A DNA stretch of 13,015 bases from JALOAP01 sp964632355 (GTDB lineage: Bacteria; Chloroflexota; Dehalococcoidia; Tepidiformales; Tepidiformaceae): assembly GCA_964632355.1 (NCBI GenBank), contig CAZWBW010000080.1:1-13015 (forward strand), in the 5' to 3' direction. The notes beneath the pieces are model-generated. The model had not been told where the DNA came from, ran no database searches, and saw nothing but the letters and a program-made list of their open reading frames with translations. Shown piece by piece: positions 6,788 through 11,997 of the stretch (position 1 is its first letter; each line of letters begins with the position of its first letter). Position numbers and translations under genes: made by a program.

Positions 6788-8433
6788 CACAGCCCCTCCC
6801 CGGCGAACAGGTGATTCGGGACGTCGATCCCCGCCAGCTTGAACTTGTTCAGGAAGCTCGGGCGTATCCCGGTCGGGCGCATCTGGCCGATGACCTTCCC
6901 GTCCTCATCGACACGGTCGAGCTGGAACAGGAAGATGTCCTGCAGGGTGACCGTGTCCCCCTCCATGCCGCTGATCTCCGTTACGTGGGTCACCTTTCTC
7001 GACCCGTCCTGGAGGCGGCTCACCTGGATGAAGACGTGGATCGCCGACGCGATCTGCTCGCGGATCGCCCGTGCCGGCAAGTCCATCCCCGCCATGAGCA
7101 CCATGTTCTCGAGGCGGGCGAGGGCGTCGCGCGGCGAGTTGGCGTGGATGGTCGAAATCGAACCATCGTGGCCCGTGTTCATCGCCTGGAGCATGTCGAA
7201 ACACTCCTCGCCGCGAACCTCACCGACGATGATCCGGTCCGGCCGCATGCGGAGGCAGTTCCGCACCAGGTCACGCTGCTTGATCTGGTTCTTCCCCTCG
7301 ATGCTCGCTGGCCGCGCCTCCAGCGTGATCACGTGATCCTGCTGCAGCCGGAGCTCCGCAGGGTCTTCAATAGTGATGATCCGTTCCGTGTTCGGGATGA
7401 ACGCCGAAAGGGCGTTCAGCATTGTGGTCTTACCGGTACCGGTACCACCGCTGATGATGAGGTTCAGCCGAGCCCGGACGCACATCGCGAGGAACTCCGC
7501 TGTTGCCTCGCTCAGCGCACCCACCTGGATCAGGTCGGCCATCCGCATCTTGTCCGCGCGGAACTTTCGGATGGTGATGCTGGGCGCCTTGGGCGACGCA
7601 GGGGGGATGGTGATGTTGACGCGGGAGCCATCGGGCAGGCGCGCGTCCACCATCGGGCTCGATTCGTCGATGCGCCGGCCCAGCGGCGCAACGATCCGCT
7701 CGATGATGCGCATCACGTGCTGCTTGTCCCGGAACCTTGCCGGGCTGCGGAAGATGCGCCCTTCCTGCTCGTAGTAAATCTTGTCGATGTCGTTGACCAT
7801 CACTTCGCTGATCGACGGGTCACGCAACATCGGCTCCAGCGGCCCGAGGCCCAATACCTCATCGACGACCGCTTCGATCATCTCGTCGCGCGTCATCCCG
7901 CCCAGCGGGAGGCCCTCCTGCGAGATGAGCTCCCGCGCGGCCTTGGCGACGGCGTCGCGCTGCTGCTCGGCGGGCAGCCCCTCGAGGCTCCCGTGCTCGA
8001 GCTCTTCGATCAGCAACTCATGCAGCCGAATCTTCGTTTGCTCGGCGACGGGGTTCGGCCCCACCTGCACGTCGGTCGCGCGCCTGCGCCCCGCCGCAGC
8101 CGGCGTCGCAGGTGTTTGCGGAGGGGGTGCGGCCAGCGTGCGCCGTTCCGGGCGGAGGAAAACCGGAGCTTTCGGCTCGGCCTGTTCACCAGCGTCTGGA
8201 ACTGCCCGCGCCTGGGGCGCCGGGATGTCCTCGGCGATTCCCCAGCCCGACCGGAGCTTCAGCTGTCCCGAAGGGCGCAGCGGTGCCGCCGGCGGTGTCT
8301 CCGGTGCACCTGCTGGCCGTTCCTCGCCCTGGCGTACCTGCGGCGGCGGACCGCCGAGGCGGCGCCGCGCGCTCGACCAGCCGAACGTCCCCCCGCTGTT
8401 CGCTCCAGACCTGCCCCGGAATTCGTCCGCCAT
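6787..8433 (-). CDS. tadA: TadA/CpaF, Tad pilus assembly ATPase (548 aa)
   Basis: Secretion ATPase of the VirB11/PulE type that powers Flp pilus assembly at the inner face of the cytoplasmic membrane. In order: a Pro/Ala/Arg-rich low-complexity N-terminus (1 to about 125), an N-terminal helical and PAS-like region (about 130-300, LGLGPLEPML and EVMVNDIDKIYY), Walker A GGTGTGKTT (329-337, Lys335), Asp box ITIEDPAEL (353-361), Walker B RIIVGEVRGEE (400-410), and His box GHDGSISTIHANS (421-433). All catalytic motifs are intact. CpaF proteins are usually 420-500 aa, so the N-terminal tail makes this one long. Start ATG 8433 has GAGGAG 7 nt upstream; the gap to cpaE is 28 bp. It overlaps tadB by one base. 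Confidence 0.96.
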   Translation of the reverse strand: MADEFRGRSGANSGGTFGWSSARRRLGGPPPQVRQGEERPAGAPETPPAAPLRPSGQLKLRSGWGIAEDIPAPQARAVPDAGEQAEPKAPVFLRPERRTLAAPPPQTPATPAAAGRRRATDVQVGPNPVAEQTKIRLHELLIEELEHGSLEGLPAEQQRDAVAKAARELISQEGLPLGGMTRDEMIEAVVDEVLGLGPLEPMLRDPSISEVMVNDIDKIYYEQEGRIFRSPARFRDKQHVMRIIERIVAPLGRRIDESSPMVDARLPDGSRVNITIPPASPKAPSITIRKFRADKMRMADLIQVGALSEATAEFLAMCVRARLNLIISGGTGTGKTTMLNALSAFIPNTERIITIEDPAELRLQQDHVITLEARPASIEGKNQIKQRDLVRNCLRMRPDRIIVGEVRGEECFDMLQAMNTGHDGSISTIHANSPRDALARLENMVLMAGMDLPARAIREQIASAIHVFIQVSRLQDGSRKVTHVTEISGMEGDTVTLQDIFLFQLDRVDEDGKVIGQMRPTGIRPSFLNKFKLAGIDVPNHLFAGEGL

Positions 8434-8461
8434 TGCGAAGCTCCTCTTGTGCTGATGTCAG

Positions 8462-9685
8462 TTACGCGCTTTTCCGGAACAGCGGCCCCATCAGCTTTCG
8501 CAGGCCGCCGCTCTTCTTCTGGTTCTTCTGCCGGTTGCGAACGCCAGCCAGCGCCCGCGCGATCTCACGGATCTCCGTGGCCGCCCTACTGTTCGGCCGG
8601 CTCTGCACGATCGGCCGCCCGAGCTGCGCGGCCCGCACCACCTCGTTGTCGTGGGGAATCCGCCACCACAACGGCGAATCCAGCGTCCGCGCGACATCAT
8701 CCTCCCGGACGCCCGTGTCCATCCCGGCCCGGTTCAGGACGAGCTTGATGCGCTCTTCGTCGTTCCCGAACCGCTCGTGAAGCATCTCCAGGGCGAGCAC
8801 GGTGTCCTTGATGCTCGCCATGTCGAGCGTCGTGACCAGCAGAATCATCGTCCCGACTTCGATCGCGGCCGCGACAATTTCGTTGAACGTGCCCGGCGTA
8901 TCGAGCACCACGAAGTCGTGCGTCTGCGCGAGCACGTCGACGACGTCACGGATGTGCCGTGAGCTCAGGTTCCGCCAGTCGCTCGGCCGCGTGGGCGCCG
9001 GCAGGATGCGCACGCCCGAATCGTGCTGCACCAGGTAGTCCTTCAGCGTGTTGCGGTCGATGTTGTCCAGGTTTCGCGCCAGGTCAGCGATCGATCGCTC
9101 CACGGGAATGTCCATCGTGATTGCGACGTCGCCGAAGCGGGTGTCCATGTCGACCAGCGCAACGGTCTGGTGCGCTTCTGTTGCGAGGGCCACCGACAGG
9201 TTCGAGGAGATGGTCGTTTTCCCGATGCCGCCTTTCGCGCCGAAGACCGTGATGATCGTTCCCTGCGGGACCGGGTCCTCGAGTTCGCCGCGACGGCGCA
9301 TTCCCTCGCGTTCCTTCCGTTCGAGCACCCGGATGATCGATGTCTCCAGCTCGGTCGGGTCGAGCGGTTCCTGGAGGTAGTCCGACGCGCCGGAGACCAT
9401 CGACTGGCGCATGAGCCGGATGTTCGCCTCCGTGGAGAACACCACGATCGGGAGATCGGGCATCCCGTCGTTCATGCGCGCGAGCGTCTGGATCGGGCGT
9501 ACGAGCGGCTCCTCGATGCGCATCAACACCACGTCAGGCCGCAATTGGTACGCCAGCGTGAACGCTTCCACGCCATACCCGGCACTCGCGATGACCGCGA
9601 AGCCCAGCATGCTGAGCATCTTCTGGATCTCCATGCTGCTCTCGCGGTCGGGGTCCACCACGATGACCTGCGGTACCCTCGCCAT
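8462..9685 (-). CDS. cpaE: TadZ/CpaE, receiver-like plus ParA/MinD-type ATPase (407 aa)
   Basis: Localisation factor of Tad pili: an atypical receiver domain (about 1-120) joined to a SIMIBI-class P-loop ATPase (about 140-380). Deviant Walker A is KGGIGKTT (151-158), the later FVVLDTPGTFNE holds the Walker B/switch Asp, and VALVDMDTRFGDVA matches the D-x-D region of the family. In the receiver part the acidic pair is kept (VDPD, Asp11 and Asp13), but the phospho-acceptor position in PDVVLMRIEEP is Arg56, and the conserved Lys before Pro is Glu (LQEPLDP). Phosphorylation therefore looks impossible, as in many TadZ proteins. Basic C-terminal tail (RNRQKNQKKSGGLRKLMG) could touch membrane or DNA. 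The start is ATG 9685 with GGAGG 5 nt upstream; an upstream in-frame GTG overlaps that ribosome site. Confidence 0.94.
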   Translation of the reverse strand: MARVPQVIVVDPDRESSMEIQKMLSMLGFAVIASAGYGVEAFTLAYQLRPDVVLMRIEEPLVRPIQTLARMNDGMPDLPIVVFSTEANIRLMRQSMVSGASDYLQEPLDPTELETSIIRVLERKEREGMRRRGELEDPVPQGTIITVFGAKGGIGKTTISSNLSVALATEAHQTVALVDMDTRFGDVAITMDIPVERSIADLARNLDNIDRNTLKDYLVQHDSGVRILPAPTRPSDWRNLSSRHIRDVVDVLAQTHDFVVLDTPGTFNEIVAAAIEVGTMILLVTTLDMASIKDTVLALEMLHERFGNDEERIKLVLNRAGMDTGVREDDVARTLDSPLWWRIPHDNEVVRAAQLGRPIVQSRPNSRAATEIREIARALAGVRNRQKNQKKSGGLRKLMGPLFRKSA

Positions 9686-9690
9686 GTTGT

Positions 9691-9695
9691 CCTCC
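9691..9695 (-). promoter_or_regulatory. Ribosome binding site fixing the cpaE ATG
   Basis: GGAGG followed by ACAAC and ATG at 9685. Because the in-frame GTG (9697-9695) overlaps this site, translation most likely begins at the ATG and yields MARVPQVIVVD. Confidence 0.75.
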
Positions 9696-9736
9696 ACCGT
9701 TCGTCCCGCCCCTATCGGGGGTCTCGAATCACTGGG

Positions 9737-9764
9737 GCCGCGCCGGCGACCGAACCGGCGCGGC
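9737..9764 (-). promoter_or_regulatory. Strong stem-loop in the cpaB-cpaE gap
   Basis: GCCGCGCCGG (9737-9746), 8-nt loop, CCGGCGCGGC (9755-9764): a perfect 10-bp GC stem just after the cpaB stop on the minus strand. It has no T-run behind it, so it is not a standard intrinsic terminator. More likely it is a 3'-end stabiliser, a processing site or a pause. A second small potential hairpin, CCCC-GATA-GGGG, lies between it and the cpaE start. Confidence 0.55.
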
Positions 9765-9774
9765 GTTGTGCCTG

Positions 9775-10665
9775 TTACCGCGCGGCGAACACTTCATCGA
9801 GCGACCACGTCTGCTGGCCCGTGATCGTTTCCGAGTCGCCCTTCTGCCGCACAAGGATGCGGAACTGACCCGTGCTGTCTTCCATCGCGTCGATGATGGC
9901 CACCTTGGCCGCCAGGTCGACCGGGAGCGCCAGCGTGATCGACACCGACTCTTCGAATGTGTCGGGATCGTCACCCGGGTTCGTCACTGCACTCGAGGCG
10001 ATGGGATCGGTATCGTTCGTGGCATCCGTGGTATTCGACCGCTGGTCCGTGTTCACCAGGCGCGGAACCAGCGTCTGTGAGACGGCCAGTACTTCGATGT
10101 CCTGCGCGATCACGCCCGCCACCACGTCCGGCCGCTCCTCGCCGGTCAGCGGGTCGACCTTCGTCAGCGTGGTGATGCCCATGATGTCGATGCGATCGCC
10201 CGGCTGCGGGAGACCGGCGGCGATCCAGGCTTCGTGCGGCACCATCAGCGACAACGCTCGCATGCCTTCGGGCACCTTGTATGCGAGCGTGTTCTGGCCC
10301 TCGTACGTCGTCACCTTCGCCGCGATCAGCTGTTCACCTGCGAACAGCGGCGTCGTCGCAACCTTCCCGAGGACCTCGTCGATATCGGTGATCCGCCCGG
10401 GGAGCAGTGCTCCACCCGGGATGGTGCGTGTGGTCACCATGTCGGACGTGATCTTTTCGCCCGCCGCCACGTCGCGGGTCAGCACGACCACCGTCTCCGC
10501 GCCCTCGGTCAGTCCGAGCTCGGCGTCGAGGCCATCGTCCTTTCCCTTCGCGTTCAGGAACGCGAACATCAGGGCCGCGCTGAGAATGCCGAACAGGAGG
10601 GCGATCATGAGCACGCCCTTGTTCCGGTTCGACCCAGCTGCTGTCGTCACAATTGATCGTGCCAC
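9775..10665 (-). CDS. cpaB: CpaB/RcpC family SAF-domain Tad assembly protein (296 aa)
   Basis: Tad pilus accessory protein anchored by one N-terminal membrane helix (about 17-38, VLMIALLFGILSAALMFAFL), with the bulk outside the cytoplasm. A SAF domain spans about 57-118 (TVVVLTRDVAAGEKITSDMV through FAGEQLIAAKV). The RcpC-type part follows, with VPEGMRALSLMVPHEAW and QPGDRIDIMG (154-163). Residues about 205-240 are an Asp/Thr/Asn-rich probable loop. Family knowledge: in diderms this protein works with the RcpA/CpaC secretin, possibly binding peptidoglycan through SAF; no secretin is encoded here. The start is GTG 10665-10663, fixed by GGAGGAG 7 nt upstream. A longer frame to 10752 exists but its extra 29 residues would be translated across that ribosome site and are not protein-like. 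Confidence 0.9.
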   Translation of the reverse strand: MARSIVTTAAGSNRNKGVLMIALLFGILSAALMFAFLNAKGKDDGLDAELGLTEGAETVVVLTRDVAAGEKITSDMVTTRTIPGGALLPGRITDIDEVLGKVATTPLFAGEQLIAAKVTTYEGQNTLAYKVPEGMRALSLMVPHEAWIAAGLPQPGDRIDIMGITTLTKVDPLTGEERPDVVAGVIAQDIEVLAVSQTLVPRLVNTDQRSNTTDATNDTDPIASSAVTNPGDDPDTFEESVSITLALPVDLAAKVAIIDAMEDSTGQFRILVRQKGDSETITGQQTWSLDEVFAAR

Positions 10666-10672
10666 GTGGATA

Positions 10673-10679
10673 CTCCTCC
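10673..10679 (-). promoter_or_regulatory. Ribosome binding site fixing the cpaB GTG start
   Basis: GGAGGAG on the minus strand with a 7-nt spacer (TATCCAC) to GTG at 10665. It decides for the shorter protein that begins MARSIVTTAAGSNRNK just ahead of the membrane helix. Confidence 0.8.
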
Positions 10680-10750
10680 CCTTGCTGTATCGACCGTTTT
10701 CCCGCTTCCCCAAAGACCCGGGTTGCCGAATTACCTGCTCCCAGGACGAC

Positions 10751-10778
10751 AAAACGGCCGCCAGCCAGGCAGCCGTTT
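10751..10778 (-). terminator. Terminator-like hairpin / attenuator between tadE and cpaB
   Basis: On the minus strand AAACGGC, a U-G wobble, GCC, loop TGGCT, GGC and GCCGTTT form a stem of about 11 bp (10778-10752), continued by one further T and then GTCGTCC. The shape is that of an intrinsic terminator with a short U-tract (four T, three of them in the stem). It lies 26 nt after the tadE stop. Since cpaB and the machinery genes lie downstream, partial termination (attenuation) is the natural reading; full termination would need a separate cpaB promoter, and I see no good one. Confidence 0.6.
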
Positions 10779-10803
10779 CCCATCTCTCGAAGTCGCGAGC
10801 GAC

Positions 10804-11283
10804 TCACTCGAGCCGCATCGAAGACACCGCGCGAATGTTCGGCGCGTCGAGGCGGCCACCCGTCACGAATCGCACGATGTCGCCGATAGGCGTCGCGAAG
10901 TCGAAGTTGTAGTCGATGCGGATCGTGACCTCGGAGCCGCGCGGTCCCTGGATGTTCGTCGGGGTGATCACCATCCGACCGGGGTCAAGCGAGCAGCCGC
11001 TCGGGTAGCTGTCGCAGAAGCTCGAGTAAATCTTGTCGTACACCGCCGGCTGGTCGAGCTGTACCGCCGCTGCCCGTGCCCCTTCACGCGCCGCGTTCGT
11101 CACCACAAGCCAGGTGTAGAACGCGCGGCCAAAATCGACGATGGAAAACAGCAGCAGCAGGAACAACGGCAGCACCATCGCGAACTCGACCAGCGACTGG
11201 CCGCGCTCCGTCTCGCGCAGCCTGCGAAGAACCCTCCGAGGGCTCAGACCTGGCCGAGGAATCTTCGATAGCAGTGCTGCCAT
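10804..11283 (-). CDS. tadE: TadE-family pseudopilin-like protein (159 aa)
   Basis: TadE-like minor pilin/pseudopilin of the Tad system. After a basic leader (RRVLRRLRETERG) comes the class III signal context: G28 followed by QSLVEF with Glu at +5 (Glu33), then a hydrophobic helix (about 34-62, AMVLPLFLLLLFSIVDFGRA) and TNAAREGARAAAV, the hallmark block of TadE/TadG-like domains. The C-terminal half would lie outside the membrane and contains two cysteines (Cys90, Cys97, in FCDSYPSGC) that could form a disulfide. Family knowledge: TadE and TadF are cleaved by the TadV peptidase; here only one such protein is present. Start ATG 11283 has GCAGG about 5 nt upstream. The gene follows flp after an 88-bp gap containing a large hairpin. 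Confidence 0.9.
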   Translation of the reverse strand: MAALLSKIPRPGLSPRRVLRRLRETERGQSLVEFAMVLPLFLLLLFSIVDFGRAFYTWLVVTNAAREGARAAAVQLDQPAVYDKIYSSFCDSYPSGCSLDPGRMVITPTNIQGPRGSEVTIRIDYNFDFATPIGDIVRFVTGGRLDAPNIRAVSSMRLE

Positions 11284-11311
11284 GGGAACCTGCCCTACAT
11301 GGTCTGGATGT

Positions 11312-11356
11312 GCAAAGGGGCGCGTGGGTCCGTGGACCCACCGGCGCCCCCTTTGC
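11312..11356 (-). promoter_or_regulatory. Large stem-loop in the flp-tadE gap
   Basis: Near-palindrome of 45 nt: GCAAAGGGG (11312-11320) pairs with CCCCTTTGC (11348-11356), CGC (11321-11323) with GCG (11344-11346), and GTGGGTCC (11324-11331) with GGACCCAC (11334-11341). That gives about 20 bp with 1- and 2-nt bulges and a tiny loop. It begins 15 nt after the flp stop on the minus strand and is not followed by a T-run. Likely a pilin mRNA 3'-end stabiliser or processing/attenuation element; a protein-binding dyad cannot be excluded. Confidence 0.7.
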
Positions 11357-11371
11357 GTTGGCGTTTCCGAA

Positions 11372-11563
11372 CTACGGGGTGATGCTGTTGGCCAGTTCGC
11401 TCAGCGTGTTGCTGATGTTGCCGCCGAGGAGCTGGAGGGCGGCGATGGCCACAACTGCGATGAGCGCCAGGATGAGGCCGTATTCCGCAAGGCCCTGGCC
11501 CTCTTCATCCCGATGGCGCATGGCGACAAGCTTGCGGACTGCCCAGTTGTTGATCTTCGACAT
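11372..11563 (-). CDS. flp: Flp-type pilin (63 aa)
   Basis: Structural subunit of the Tad (type IVb) pilus. Leader MSKINNWAVRKLVAMRHRDEEG (22 residues when cut after Gly22) is basic, then acidic at the end. The mature form starts QGLAEYGLIL, with the Flp signature Glu at +5 and Tyr at +6 (Glu27, Tyr28). It continues as one hydrophobic helix (about 29-47) and ends GGNISNTLSELANSITP. The predicted mature pilin is 41 aa with Tyr28 its only aromatic residue. Length is normal for Flp pilins. The start ATG 11563 is preceded by GAGAGGTAGGAAG. It is the first gene of the tad operon, after a long structured leader and upstream of tadE; it is the only Flp-like pilin in the window. Confidence 0.95.
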   Translation of the reverse strand: MSKINNWAVRKLVAMRHRDEEGQGLAEYGLILALIAVVAIAALQLLGGNISNTLSELANSITP

Positions 11564-11940
11564 GTGCTTCCTACCTCTCTCGATTGGGGTCTTCCCCGGG
11601 TGATTTCCCCCACCGCGTAGGCTTCCCGGCGCCTCCCCGGCCCTTGCTGGACCACTCCCTCCCGGGACACTTCCCGCTGCGCCTTCCCGTCCTGGCCCGC
11701 GAGTTGCGTCCCGCTTGGGTCCGGGTTGCACCACGTTTGTGGAGCTATCAGCAAGTTCGTCGCCGCCTCGGGAGCGCATAAGGGCCTCCGCCGCCAGTTC
11801 ACCCGGTTGACACGGCTCGTTCACTTTTCCCGGCTGACGGCAAGCCACGCCGGGCCCTGTTCTCGGGAACGACGCGCAGCTGTTCGCTGTCTGAGCACGC
11901 ACTATCGTTTGCCCGGGCCAAACGCACGCCCGGGGTCCCG
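11564..11940 (-). promoter_or_regulatory. Long non-coding leader/promoter region of flp
   Basis: About 380 bp between the icd terminator and flp with no credible gene: the frame that stays open upstream of flp is low-complexity Gly/Pro/Arg. It must hold the flp promoter, but I could not find a clear -35/-10 pair. Minus-strand sense contains CGGGAAG at 11689-11683, 11676-11670 and 11628-11622 and CGGGGAAG at 11598-11591. Potential hairpins include CGGGA-AGTG-TCCCG, GGTG-8nt-CACC and GGGG-AAGA-CCCC close to the ribosome site. Five CCCGGG hexamers fall between 11595 and 11942. It does not match a riboswitch class that I recognise. Confidence 0.5.
11906..11924. promoter_or_regulatory. Dyad CGTTTG-N7-CAAACG, possible operator
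   Basis: CGTTTG (11906-11911) and CAAACG (11919-11924) are perfect inverted half-sites around CCCGGGC, about 30 bp downstream of the icd terminator and about 340 bp upstream of flp. The size and symmetry suit a dimeric regulator site, but no regulator is encoded nearby and no promoter is recognised beside it. Confidence 0.3.
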
Positions 11941-11976
11941 GGGGCAAAAAGAAACCCCCTCTCCAACGAGAGGGGG
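11940..11976 (-). terminator. Intrinsic terminator of icd
   Basis: Minus strand: CCCCCTCTC (11976-11968), loop GTTG, GAGAGGGGG (11963-11955), then TTTCTTTTT. It is a perfect 9-bp stem with tetraloop and U-tract, 21 bp after the icd stop. It separates icd from the tad operon, so flp needs its own promoter. Confidence 0.93.
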
Positions 11977-11997
11977 CCTGGGTTTGGGTTTGAGGGC

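Noticed and set aside
7433..7447. Tandem GGTACC repeat in tadA
   Set aside because: It is simply the codon run encoding the Gly-Thr-Gly-Thr-Gly of the Walker A motif.
6739..8748. 669-codon plus-strand open frame opposite tadA
   Set aside because: Long only because stops are rare in GC-rich DNA; tadA on the other strand has all ATPase motifs.
10666..10752. 29-residue N-terminal extension of cpaB
   Set aside because: It runs over the GGAGGAG site that serves the GTG at 10665 and is not protein-like; the short form places the membrane helix properly.
11577..11700. Possible cobalamin or c-di-GMP riboswitch in the flp leader
   Set aside because: Some GC-rich purine blocks look suggestive, but the conserved core of neither class can be found.
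11807..11812. Perfect TTGACA on the plus strand upstream of flp
   Set aside because: It points away from flp, has no -10 partner at proper spacing, and no plus-strand gene follows.
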